Origin: Akkermansiaceae bacterium
Lineage (GTDB): Bacteria > Verrucomicrobiota > Verrucomicrobiia > Verrucomicrobiales > Akkermansiaceae
Assembly: GCA_029287105.1 (NCBI GenBank)
Contig: JARFRT010000178.1
Coordinates: 1 to 13,044, forward strand
Direction of reading: 5' to 3'
DNA: 13,044 nucleotides
Shown here: positions 6,796 through 13,044 of the stretch, piece by piece
Position numbering within the stretch: position 1 is the first letter of the stretch
How the letters are laid out: each line of letters starts with the position of its first letter
Made by a program: the position numbers and the translations under genes
The notes under the pieces: generated by a model
Databases searched by the model: none
Told to the model about the DNA's origin: nothing
The model's input: the letters and a program-made list of their open reading frames with translations, nothing else

Positions 6796-8802
6796 ATGAT
6801 TGGATTTGCAGAAGATGGAGCCGGCCCGGGTGTGCTGGTACAGGAAATGGAGGACATGTTCTCTGCGCACGGCGGCCTCTCGGCGTCGCCCGACTTTGAA
6901 TTCCGCCCGGAACAGCAGCAGATGGCCATGGCGGTGGCCGAGGCAATCGAAGACCGGCATGTCCTCTGTGTTGAGGCCGGCACCGGCGTGGGCAAATCGC
7001 TTGCCTACCTGCTTCCCGCCGCGAAATATGCTCTCGAGTCCGGCCGCAAGGCGGTGATCTCGACCCACACCATCAATCTGCAGGAACAGTTGATCAGCAA
7101 AGACATCCCACTGGCTAACAAAATCCTCGGCGGCGGCCTGCATGCCGCCCTACTCAAGGGCCGCAGCAACTACATCTGCCCACTCCGCCTCAAACGCGCG
7201 ATGCAGCAGACCGGTGACCTTTTCAGCACCAGTGAGGGAGAGGAGCTTAAGGCGATCTGGGATTGGGCGGAGGGCACCCAGGACGGCACCCGGTCGGACA
7301 TGGATTTCACCCCGAGCCCGAAAGTCTGGGCCCAGGTGTGCAGCGACGGCAGCGTCTGTACGATCCGCACCTGCGGACGCAATGGCGATTGCTTCTATCA
7401 GAAGGCACGCAAGGAGATGGAGGCCGCCAACATCGTGGTATTAAACCACACCCTGTTCTTTTCCCTGTTTGCCTTGGGAGAGCTGGCGGACGATGATGTC
7501 GGCTATCTTTTCCCGGACGATTTTGTTATTTTCGACGAAGCCCACACCTTGGAACAGGTTGCTGCCACGCAACTCGGGCTGAGGCAAAGCCATGCCGGGC
7601 TGAAGTTCGAGGTGCAGCGACTCTATAACCCGAAAAACCGCAAAGGCATCCTGCGGGCGCTGCGGCATGCGGGGTCGATGAAGGCCGCGGAAAGCGTGCT
7701 GGAGGCCGCCGATGATTTTTACGACAGCATCCAACAGGAAGTCAAATTTGGTCAGTTCAGCAAGGAGTTCCGCGTGCGCAAACCTGATTTTGTCGAGAAC
7801 ACGCTGGCCGAACCGCTGCGCCGGCTCTGGCAGGAAATCGAACATGCGGCCGATGGGCTGGAAAAGGACTCGACCACCAAGTCCGAGCTGATGGACGGCG
7901 CCCGGCGCATGCGTGAGATCCACGCAGGCGTGAGGATTTTTCTCGACCAGGATGAGGACGACAGCGTCTACTGGGTGGAAAAAGGAGGGCGCGAAGGCGA
8001 CATGCTCAGCATCCATTCGGCCCCCACCAATGTGGCCGAGCTCCTCAGGCGGATGATGTTTGGCCCGGGGCGCACCTGTGTCATGACCAGCGCCACCCTG
8101 GGCACGGGTGACGATGAACTGAGTTACTTCCGGAAACGTATCGGTGCGGAGAATGCCGTGGCTGTCAAGATTGGCAGCCCGTTCAACTACAAGGAGCAGA
8201 TGGAAATCTACGTGAACAAATCCATGCCCGACCCCACCAGCGACCAGTATGAGGATGCGCTGGCACACTGGATCGGGCGTGTCCTGAAATACACCGAGGG
8301 CAAGGCCTTTGTCCTGTTCACCAGCTACCGCCTGATGCGCAAAGTCGCTGATGCGATGGAGGATTTCTTTTTTGACAACGACTGGCGATTGTTACTTCAG
8401 GGCGATGGTATGGCGCGTCACAAAATGATCGAAATTTTCCGCAAGGACATTCACAGTGTGCTCTTTGGGACCGATAGTTTCTGGGCCGGGGTGGATGTCC
8501 CGGGTGAAGCGCTTTCCAATGTCATTGTGACGCGGCTTCCGTTTGCCGTTCCCGACCACCCCTTGGTCGCGTCGCGACTTGAAGCGATCGAAGCTGAGGG
8601 AGGCAACCCGTTTGTCGAGTACTCGGTTCCTGAGGCGGTGTTGAAATTGCGCCAGGGCGTAGGGCGACTCATCCGCACGGCCAAGGACAAGGGTATGGTA
8701 GTACTGCTAGATAACCGCGTCGTCACCAAACCCTACGGCAAAACATTTCTCAATGCACTCCCCGACGCACCGATCAAGGTGGTGAATCAGAAGATCGAAT
8801 GA
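6796..8802 (+). CDS. dinG: DinG/YoaA-type ATP-dependent DNA helicase with Fe-S cluster
   Basis: This 668-residue protein belongs to the XPD/DinG superfamily 2 helicases, which unwind DNA 5' to 3' and help resolve R-loops, forks and damaged DNA. Visible motifs: Walker A VEAGTGVGKS (residues 59-68), motif Ia STHTINLQEQ (89-98), VVLNHTLF (214-221), DEAH box FDEAH (246-250), TSATLG (431-436), FGTDSFWAGVDVPG (557-570) and motif VI QGVGRLIR (620-627). Four cysteines, Cys128, Cys188, Cys193 and Cys199, match the Fe-S ligands of E. coli DinG with the same C-x4-C-x5-C spacing, so a 4Fe-4S cluster is expected. There is no N-terminal exonuclease domain. The start is uncertain: AGGAGG at 6768-6773 is 22 bases from this ATG, and in-frame Met18 is an alternative. 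An in-frame TGA at 6775 rules out much longer forms. Confidence 0.93.
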   Translation: MIGFAEDGAGPGVLVQEMEDMFSAHGGLSASPDFEFRPEQQQMAMAVAEAIEDRHVLCVEAGTGVGKSLAYLLPAAKYALESGRKAVISTHTINLQEQLISKDIPLANKILGGGLHAALLKGRSNYICPLRLKRAMQQTGDLFSTSEGEELKAIWDWAEGTQDGTRSDMDFTPSPKVWAQVCSDGSVCTIRTCGRNGDCFYQKARKEMEAANIVVLNHTLFFSLFALGELADDDVGYLFPDDFVIFDEAHTLEQVAATQLGLRQSHAGLKFEVQRLYNPKNRKGILRALRHAGSMKAAESVLEAADDFYDSIQQEVKFGQFSKEFRVRKPDFVENTLAEPLRRLWQEIEHAADGLEKDSTTKSELMDGARRMREIHAGVRIFLDQDEDDSVYWVEKGGREGDMLSIHSAPTNVAELLRRMMFGPGRTCVMTSATLGTGDDELSYFRKRIGAENAVAVKIGSPFNYKEQMEIYVNKSMPDPTSDQYEDALAHWIGRVLKYTEGKAFVLFTSYRLMRKVADAMEDFFFDNDWRLLLQGDGMARHKMIEIFRKDIHSVLFGTDSFWAGVDVPGEALSNVIVTRLPFAVPDHPLVASRLEAIEAEGGNPFVEYSVPEAVLKLRQGVGRLIRTAKDKGMVVLLDNRVVTKPYGKTFLNALPDAPIKVVNQKIE

Positions 8803-8833
8803 TGTCAGCGCGACGATCCACGTCAGCGACATG

Positions 8834-9532
8834 CTAACGGATAGGCTTCAGCGCCGCGATGGCTTCTTTCAATAGCTTGGCAGGCCACTGGCCGGGTGCC
8901 GTCGGCTCCTCCCCGAGGTAACCGTAATTCAGAAGTGATCCGTGCTGCGCGTAGAGCAGGCGCGACACGGGGGCAAGCTCGCCCATGCCCATGATCGACA
9001 TCGGGTGGTCATTGCGCTGAAGGATATGAGTGCAGCGGACAAAGTCATCAACACTGTGGTGGCGCACGGCCAATTTGATAATGTCCGCCTCCTCGCTGAG
9101 GTCGATCAGGCGCTGCATCTCAAACTCAGCCGGCGTGTTATCAAAATTGTGATAGGACAGGATCAGGCCGACCTCGTGACACCTGATGCGGTGGATCGCC
9201 TCGGTCATGTCATTGAATGATGCCAACTCGACATCGATCCAGGTGGCCCGGTCGGCAACGGCGAGCAGAAGGTCCGAACGCTCGGTGGCACTCAGTTCAG
9301 ACAGCCCACCCTCTTCGGCGCATCGCGCGGTGAACAGCAGTGGAAAATCCTTGAAGCGATCGAGTTCCATCTCCAGGGCGTCCATGTGATCCGCCATCCC
9401 GTCGAGGCGGATTTCGAGCACGTCGCACAGCGACGGCAACTCGACCGACTGCAAGCAGGCGAGATGGTTAAGGGAGGCGACAGAGCCAACCACGAGGGGT
9501 GTTGGCGGAATGGTCACACTGTGCTCGATCAT
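8834..9532 (-). CDS. aroD: Type I 3-dehydroquinate dehydratase
   Basis: This enzyme (232 residues) makes 3-dehydroshikimate from 3-dehydroquinate in the shikimate pathway, through a Schiff base with a lysine. The family's active site can be read off: CDVLEIRLDG (Glu40, Arg42), FTARCAEEGG (Thr68, Arg70 and the EGG), SYHNF with catalytic His128, IIKLAV with Schiff-base Lys153, MGELAPVSRLL with Arg191, and GEEPTAPGQ with Gln215. It is about 20 residues shorter than E. coli AroD, mainly at the N-terminus. The start is well fixed because an in-frame TAG lies only 9 bases upstream of the ATG and no Shine-Dalgarno sequence precedes it. A perfect TTGACA lies upstream. The gene converges on dinG with 31 bp between and is divergent from hom. 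No other aro gene is nearby. Confidence 0.93.
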   Translation of the reverse strand: MIEHSVTIPPTPLVVGSVASLNHLACLQSVELPSLCDVLEIRLDGMADHMDALEMELDRFKDFPLLFTARCAEEGGLSELSATERSDLLLAVADRATWIDVELASFNDMTEAIHRIRCHEVGLILSYHNFDNTPAEFEMQRLIDLSEEADIIKLAVRHHSVDDFVRCTHILQRNDHPMSIMGMGELAPVSRLLYAQHGSLLNYGYLGEEPTAPGQWPAKLLKEAIAALKPIR

Positions 9533-9540
9533 GACTACCT

Positions 9541-9571
9541 ATTAGTCACATATCCGACCCCGATTTGTCAA
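9541..9571 (-). promoter_or_regulatory. Candidate aroD promoter
   Basis: On the minus strand a perfect TTGACA (9571 down to 9566) is followed after 19 bases by ACTAAT (9546 to 9541), which matches 4 of 6 -10 bases. Eight bases then lead to the aroD ATG at 9532, so transcription would begin at or within a base or two of the start codon. The 19-base spacer is longer than the preferred 17, which lowers confidence. Confidence 0.4.
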
Positions 9572-9625
9572 CGCGCGTGTGCGCGGGTCACCCGATTTTT
9601 CGATGGCTGTTATATCCGTCCCAAA

Positions 9626-9640
9626 GCACGAATATCGTGC
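9626..9640. promoter_or_regulatory. 15-bp palindrome between aroD and hom
   Basis: GCACGA, a 3-base ATA centre and TCGTGC form a perfect inverted repeat in the 181-bp divergent gap. Weak -10-like hexamers for hom (TTTAAT at 9658-9663, TAATAA at 9660-9665) start about 20 bases to its right. Size and position fit a repressor operator; a short GC hairpin (9572-9585) also lies in the gap. No known regulator motif is recognised. Confidence 0.4.
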
Positions 9641-9713
9641 CATACTGCACTTTACCCTTTAATAAACGCCCCGATGATTCAAAACAGGCATCTCAACCCA
9701 GACAAACATCAGA

Positions 9714-11021
9714 ATGAGTAAAAAACTCGGCATAGGACTCGTAGGATTTGGCACCGTCGGCACCGGCGTGTGGGAAACCCTGAATCGCAATTTCGACCTG
9801 ATTTCCAATCGGAGCAGTGTGCAGATTGAAATCATGCGTATTGCCGTACGTGACATCAACAAGACCCGCACCGAGGGGGCGCCCAGTGAGCGGTTTACAA
9901 CCGACTGGAAGGAGGTGGTCAGTGATCCCTCGGTGGATATCGTGGTGGAGTTGATCGGCGGGACAACCACGGCATTTGACATCGTCGCGGCCGCGCTGCA
10001 CGCCGGCAAACCGGTGGTTACCGGCAACAAAGCCCTGCTGGCCGAACGCGGCAAGGAGCTGTTCGCCCTCTCGCTCGAGTTCAACACTCCCATCCACTTT
10101 GAGGCCGCTGTCGCCGGCGGCATCCCCATTATCAAGACCGTTCAGAACTCATTCGTCGGCAACCGTATCCAATCGATGGTCGGTATCATCAACGGTACCT
10201 CGAACTACATCCTCGAGCGGATGACCGATGCCGGCCTCGCCTATGAAGAGGCCCTCGGCGAAGCCCAGCAGCTCGGGTATGCGGAAGCCGACCCAACACT
10301 CGATGTCAACGGCTGGGATGCGGCGCACAAGGCGATTCTTCTGGCGACACTGGCCTATGGATTTACCATCGACCCCAAAGACGTTTATGTCCGGGGAATC
10401 GAGATGGTCCGGGGAATCGACATTGAATTTGCCAAGCGTCTTGGCTTTGTTGTGAAGCTGCTCTGTGTCGTGCGCGAGCATGACGACGGCACGATCGAGA
10501 TCCGCACCCAGCCGTCGTTCATCCCGCGCAGCCACGTGCTGTCCAGTGTCAACGGGGTATTCAACGCGGTGGCGGTCAAAGGTGATGCGGCGGGTGACTC
10601 CCTCTTCTATGGCAGGGGCGCGGGTAAAAACCCGACAGCCTCCTCGGTGGTCGCCGATATCGTCGAAGCGGCCCTGGGCCTGGGTCACGACGGCGAACAC
10701 CGCGGATTCCTACCCTATCAGAAGCACGGCAAGCTGATGCCCATCGAGGATACGGAAACGCCTTACTACGTTAGGTTTGATGTCACCGATCAACCAGGCG
10801 TGATTGCCAAGATTGCCAATGCGCTGGCTGATGCGGGGATTGGCATCTCCGGGACACACTCGCCGGTCAATCCGGACAATCCGGATGCTGACTTTGTCGA
10901 TATGGTTTTCCAACTCCACACCTGCCGCTTTGGTCTCCTCAAGGAAACGCTGAAGGGCATCGAGAAGCTCAGTTGCGTCAACTCACGCCCGGTCGTGTTC
11001 CGGATCGAGAATCTCGGATAA
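9714..11021 (+). CDS. hom: Homoserine dehydrogenase with C-terminal ACT domain
   Basis: This 435-residue enzyme reduces aspartate semialdehyde to homoserine, the branch point to threonine and methionine. It begins with a nucleotide-binding Rossmann motif, GIGLVGFGTVGTGVW (residues 6-20). Substrate-site residues follow: VVTGNKALLA (Lys106), the signature GIINGTSNYIL (157-167), then AEADPTLDVNGWDAAHK with Glu191, Asp202 and the probable catalytic Lys206, spaced as in the yeast enzyme. Residues from about 350 to 430 form an ACT domain (YYVRFDVTDQPGVIAKIANALADAGIGI), the part that usually gives feedback inhibition by threonine. It is a single-function enzyme with no aspartokinase fusion. The ATG at 9714 lies immediately before the Rossmann strand. 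It is divergent from aroD and converges on the cysteine desulfurase 27 bp away, with no clear terminator. An 18-bp tandem repeat lies inside it at 10389-10424. Confidence 0.95.
   Translation: MSKKLGIGLVGFGTVGTGVWETLNRNFDLISNRSSVQIEIMRIAVRDINKTRTEGAPSERFTTDWKEVVSDPSVDIVVELIGGTTTAFDIVAAALHAGKPVVTGNKALLAERGKELFALSLEFNTPIHFEAAVAGGIPIIKTVQNSFVGNRIQSMVGIINGTSNYILERMTDAGLAYEEALGEAQQLGYAEADPTLDVNGWDAAHKAILLATLAYGFTIDPKDVYVRGIEMVRGIDIEFAKRLGFVVKLLCVVREHDDGTIEIRTQPSFIPRSHVLSSVNGVFNAVAVKGDAAGDSLFYGRGAGKNPTASSVVADIVEAALGLGHDGEHRGFLPYQKHGKLMPIEDTETPYYVRFDVTDQPGVIAKIANALADAGIGISGTHSPVNPDNPDADFVDMVFQLHTCRFGLLKETLKGIEKLSCVNSRPVVFRIENLG
10389..10424 (+). repeat. 18-bp tandem repeat inside hom
   Basis: GTCCGGGGAATCGA occurs at 10389-10402 and again at 10407-10420, an 18-bp period that keeps frame and encodes VRGIEM then VRGIDI. 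The protein length here is normal for the family, so it may be chance similarity rather than a recent duplication. Confidence 0.5.
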
Positions 11022-11048
11022 GGCACTATCCTACGCGCAAAGCGGGGC

Positions 11049-12230
11049 TCAGGTGAAAACTTGCACCGGACCCACGCCGGGGCCGCCCTGCACGCTGCGG
11101 AGTTTGCCAACGGCTTTTTTCACCGCCTCGACCGCCGCGTCCGATTCCTCGCGCGTGGTGAAGATGGAGAATGAGATACGCAGACTGCTCTTGGCCTGGC
11201 TCGCGGGTATGCCCATGGCGGTTTGCACGTGCGAGGGTTGCTGTTTTCCGGTCATACACGCGCTTCCGGCCGAACACTGCACGCCGTATTCATCGAGTAA
11301 GATCAACAGGCCGGCCGCCTCACAGCCTTCGAAGGAAAGGTGGCTCGTGTTCACCGTGCGGTGCTCGAGCGAGCCATTCACCCGCACGCCGTCAAGCTCG
11401 GTCTGGATACGTTGTTCAAAGTGGTCACGCAGCTCAGCCACGCCGGCATGAGCATCGGCATCGAGCCGCTGCTTCATGATCTCCGCGGCTTTCCCCAAGC
11501 CCACGATGGAGGCCACATTTTCGGTTCCACTCCTCCGCCCCGATTCCTGACCGCCGCCACGGAGCAGCGGCTCAAAGCGCAGGCCTGCACGGATGTAGAG
11601 AGCGCCGACACCTTTGGGCGCGTGAAATTTATGACCGGAAATCGACAGGTAATCGACGGGCACCTTTTGCACATCAACCACCGTCTTGCCGACCGCCTGG
11701 ATGGCATCCGAATGGATGGGGACACCCGCCTCGTGGGCCAAGTCAACTGCCTCGGCAATGGGTTGGATGACGCCGGTTTCGTTATTCGCCCACATGATCG
11801 AGGCCATGGCGGCGTTCCCCTCGTGCATCGCCGCGGCAAAGTCATCCAGCAACAGGCGACCACCGGCATCAACCCCAACTTTGTCCGTGCGCAGCCCGCA
11901 GGTATCAGCCAACGACTCGCAGTAGCGCAAGATGGCACTGTGCTCGATTCCGCTGGTGACGATTTTCTTTTGCTGCCCTGCCTGGGAGGCAAGGAATGAT
12001 AACACGGCATTGTTCGACTCCGTTCCGCAGCCGGTGAACACCATTTCCTCAGGCTCTGCATGGATTAACGCGGCCACCTGCTCGTGGGCAAGTTCAAGCG
12101 CCTGGCGCACGACCTTCGCCGCGCGGTATCCGCTGGACGGATTGTGATAATGATCGGTGAGGAAAGGCATCATCGCCTCCAACACCTCGGGGTGAATCCG
12201 GGTCGTGGCGTTGGAATCGAGATAGATCAT
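11049..12230 (-). CDS. Cysteine desulfurase, NifS/IscS class (class I)
   Basis: This 393-residue PLP enzyme takes sulfur from cysteine, giving alanine and an enzyme persulfide used for Fe-S clusters, tRNA thiolation or cofactors. It opens with the class V aminotransferase start MIYLDSNATTRIHPEVLEAM and HNPSSGY. Expected residues follow: FTGCGTESNN, IEHSAI (His97), WANNETG, HSDAIQAVGK (Asp175, Gln178), the PLP lysine Lys201 in SISGHKFHAPKG, RSGTEN, and the catalytic Cys325 in CSAGSACMTG followed by QPSHVQTAMG. The long mobile loop marks it as group I (NifS/IscS) rather than SufS. No iscU, iscR, nifU or suf gene is adjacent, so the sulfur acceptor cannot be inferred; it may serve Fe-S assembly in general, including the DinG cluster. 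It lies 42 bp after the RlpA-like gene on the same strand, possibly co-transcribed, although a TACAAA hexamer just before its ATG may give it its own promoter. Confidence 0.92.
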   Translation of the reverse strand: MIYLDSNATTRIHPEVLEAMMPFLTDHYHNPSSGYRAAKVVRQALELAHEQVAALIHAEPEEMVFTGCGTESNNAVLSFLASQAGQQKKIVTSGIEHSAILRYCESLADTCGLRTDKVGVDAGGRLLLDDFAAAMHEGNAAMASIMWANNETGVIQPIAEAVDLAHEAGVPIHSDAIQAVGKTVVDVQKVPVDYLSISGHKFHAPKGVGALYIRAGLRFEPLLRGGGQESGRRSGTENVASIVGLGKAAEIMKQRLDADAHAGVAELRDHFEQRIQTELDGVRVNGSLEHRTVNTSHLSFEGCEAAGLLILLDEYGVQCSAGSACMTGKQQPSHVQTAMGIPASQAKSSLRISFSIFTTREESDAAVEAVKKAVGKLRSVQGGPGVGPVQVFT

Positions 12231-12236
12231 GGCGAA

Positions 12237-12265
12237 TTTGTAACCTGTGCCGCCGACAACCGCAA
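12237..12265 (-). promoter_or_regulatory. Weak candidate promoter of the cysteine desulfurase
   Basis: On the minus strand TTGCGG (12265 to 12260), 17 bases, then TACAAA (12242 to 12237) lie 6 bases before the ATG at 12230. Matches are 3 of 6 and 4 of 6, so this is weak on its own; the short distance to the start codon repeats the pattern seen at aroD and the RlpA-like gene. Confidence 0.25.
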
Positions 12266-12272
12266 GCCGGCA

Positions 12273-12776
12273 TCACCGGCCAAACCAACGTCGCCTCGCT
12301 TTGCGTTTGTATTTCCCATCGCCAACACTGACCACCTCCACCCGGACTTGCGTCAGGCCCTTTTGCTTGAAGCCCAGCTTTCCTGCCGCCCTCGGGGTGA
12401 CATCAATGATCCGCCCGGGTATGAAAGGGCCGCGGTCGTTGACCCGCATTTTCAATGATTTCCCGTTTGAGAGGTTCGTCACCTTGACCACACAGGGCAG
12501 TGGCAGGGTCTTGTGGGCTGCGGAAATATCCCACGCCATCACCTTTTCGCCGAGTGACGTGTTGCCCCGTTTGAGGCCAAAAAACTTGCTCTCGTTGTAC
12601 CATGAGCCAATGCCGACCTGCTTGTATGCAAGCGCCTGACCCACGGAAAGCGGCTGGTAATGCACGCCCCGTATGCTGTAGGGCTGGGTGAGATACCCCT
12701 TATATCCACCCGTGCCACAGGACATGAGCAGGAGCGGAGCCAAGGCAAGGAGGAATAGGCGTGTCATGGGATGCAT
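12273..12776 (-). CDS. RlpA-like septal-ring lytic transglycosylase lipoprotein
   Basis: The protein has 167 residues from the ATG at 12776. It starts with a lipoprotein signal peptide, MHPMTRLFLLALAPLLLMSC, whose lipobox LMSC predicts lipid attachment at Cys20 and an envelope location. Residues 54-136 form a double-psi beta-barrel RlpA domain: VGIGSWYNESKFFG, LGEKVMAWDISAAHKTLPLP (Glu77, His88), VVKVTNLSNGKSLKMRVNDRGPF (Asp114) and GRIIDVTPRAAGKLGF. The His and the Asp in VNDRGPF correspond to the residues needed for activity in Pseudomonas RlpA, which cleaves denuded glycan strands at the division septum. There is no SPOR domain; a basic tail (KYKRKARRRWFGR) ends the protein. An ATG at 12767 is an alternative start; a longer open frame upstream to 12956 is not credible because it buries the signal peptide. 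It is divergent from the small ORF at 12910. Confidence 0.88.
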   Translation of the reverse strand: MHPMTRLFLLALAPLLLMSCGTGGYKGYLTQPYSIRGVHYQPLSVGQALAYKQVGIGSWYNESKFFGLKRGNTSLGEKVMAWDISAAHKTLPLPCVVKVTNLSNGKSLKMRVNDRGPFIPGRIIDVTPRAAGKLGFKQKGLTQVRVEVVSVGDGKYKRKARRRWFGR

Positions 12777-12783
12777 GCGGGCG

Positions 12784-12789
12784 ATTGTA
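12784..12789 (-). promoter_or_regulatory. -10-like TACAAT before the RlpA-like gene
   Basis: On the minus strand TACAAT matches 5 of 6 bases of the -10 consensus and lies 7 bases before the ATG at 12776, so the expected transcript start coincides with the start codon. The -35 region is poor (TTTCCT at 16 bases). Confidence 0.35.
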
Positions 12790-12836
12790 GGCGGAAGCCG
12801 TGCAAAGGAAATCGAAAAGCACCCGAAGGGCAGTTC

Positions 12837-12865
12837 TTGACCTCCCCGCGGCTTCCGACTATAAA
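12837..12865 (+). promoter_or_regulatory. Near-consensus sigma-70 promoter
   Basis: TTGACC (12837-12842) and TATAAA (12860-12865) each match 5 of 6 consensus bases and are separated by exactly 17 bases. It is the best promoter in the window. It points right; transcription should begin near 12872 and would leave a leader of about 38 bases before the ATG at 12910. Nothing on the plus strand before that ATG competes for it. Confidence 0.65.
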
Positions 12866-12909
12866 CTCCGCACTGCATCCAGCAGCCGATCCAAGAACCT
12901 CGTATATCC

Positions 12910-13017
12910 ATGACCCGCACCACCATCGAAGCCTGCGCCAAAGCCTTTGTCATCACTCTCTTCCTCCTCTTTGTTTACGCAGTCTACGGCGTAGCGGGGA
13001 TGATCGGCTGGGTTTAA
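12910..13017 (+). CDS. Small single-span membrane protein (35 residues)
   Basis: The frame ATG to TAA encodes 35 residues that begin MTRTTIEACAKAF and continue VITLFLLFVYAVYGVAGMIGWV. About 20 consecutive hydrophobic residues follow a short polar N-terminus with Arg and Lys, which fits one membrane helix with the N-terminus inside. I do not recognise it. Support comes from the strong promoter at 12837-12865 about 45 bases upstream and from an inverted repeat after the stop (13027-13043) that could begin a terminator. There is no clear Shine-Dalgarno sequence (AAGAAC only). It is divergent from the RlpA-like gene. It might also be a leader peptide for something beyond the window, or a chance frame; short length keeps confidence moderate. 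Confidence 0.5.
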   Translation: MTRTTIEACAKAFVITLFLLFVYAVYGVAGMIGWV

Positions 13018-13026
13018 TTCCCGCCG

Positions 13027-13043
13027 TCAGGTGCAAAACCTGA
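13027..13043 (+). terminator. Hairpin after the small ORF, at window edge
   Basis: TCAGGT, a 5-base loop GCAAA and ACCTGA form a 6-bp stem that starts 10 bases after the stop codon at 13017. The window ends one base later, so whether a T-tract follows cannot be seen. Confidence 0.3.
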
Positions 13044-13044
13044 A

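Noticed and set aside
7441..8268. 275-codon open frame antisense to dinG
   Set aside because: It lies entirely inside the well-supported helicase gene; the translation has no recognisable domain and is what GC-rich coding DNA often gives on the opposite strand.
8804..8828. GTCAGCG direct repeat between dinG and aroD
   Set aside because: Seven-base repeat in a 31-bp gap, expected by chance; no stem or T-tract to support a terminator.
11340..11999. 219-codon plus-strand frame inside the cysteine desulfurase gene
   Set aside because: Antisense shadow of a gene with intact catalytic motifs; no family resemblance.
12266..12280. GCCGG/CCGGC stem at the RlpA-like gene stop codon
   Set aside because: Five-bp stem overlapping the coding end, no T-tract; too weak for a terminator.
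1..13044. Search for CRISPR arrays, tRNA or rRNA genes, IS ends, defence or toxin-antitoxin modules
   Set aside because: No regularly spaced repeats, tRNA-like cloverleaf, rRNA stretch, transposase or recognisable defence gene was seen; the region reads as housekeeping chromosome.

Overview
The window is about 13 kb of ordinary-looking, GC-rich bacterial chromosome, tightly packed with genes on both strands. I see no rRNA, tRNA, CRISPR array, transposase, integrase or phage gene. The gene content (an ECF sigma factor beside a secreted DUF1080/3-keto-disaccharide-hydrolase-like protein, a stand-alone NifS/IscS-type cysteine desulfurase, an RlpA-like lipoprotein and a long PEP carboxylase of a divergent bacterial type) and the general lack of Shine-Dalgarno sequences suggest a Planctomycetes-Verrucomicrobia-Chlamydiae group bacterium, most likely Verrucomicrobiota. 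That assignment is inference from protein flavour; no phylogenetic marker is present.

Layout from left to right. An ECF sigma factor on the minus strand is cut by the left edge. Divergent from it is a secreted DUF1080 protein on the plus strand, with two hairpins and a tandem repeat in its leader. It converges on a secreted trypsin-like serine protease (minus). A 325-bp AT-richer gap then leads to an unrecognised three-segment membrane protein (plus). Next is a HAD-family phosphatase (plus) whose 3' end overlaps tail-to-tail by 51 bp with phosphoenolpyruvate carboxylase (ppc, minus). Divergent from ppc is a DinG-type iron-sulfur helicase (plus), which converges on type I 3-dehydroquinate dehydratase (aroD, minus). 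Homoserine dehydrogenase (hom, plus) is divergent from aroD and converges on a cysteine desulfurase (minus), behind which lies an RlpA-like lipoprotein (minus). At the right edge a near-consensus sigma-70 promoter points into a 35-codon ORF encoding a single-span membrane peptide.

The genes do not form one pathway. PEP carboxylase supplies oxaloacetate, hence aspartate, and homoserine dehydrogenase sits further down the aspartate family; aroD belongs to the shikimate pathway; the desulfurase supplies sulfur, for instance for Fe-S clusters such as the one expected in the DinG helicase. Nearly every neighbouring pair is divergent or convergent, so most genes are probably single transcription units. 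I found no convincing new multi-gene system. The items most worth following are the promoter-driven small membrane ORF at the right edge, the apparent loss of the aspartate-inhibitor site in the PEP carboxylase, the HAD/ppc overlap, the recurrent placement of -10-like elements 6-8 bases before start codons (possible leaderless mRNAs), and the structured leader of the DUF1080 gene.
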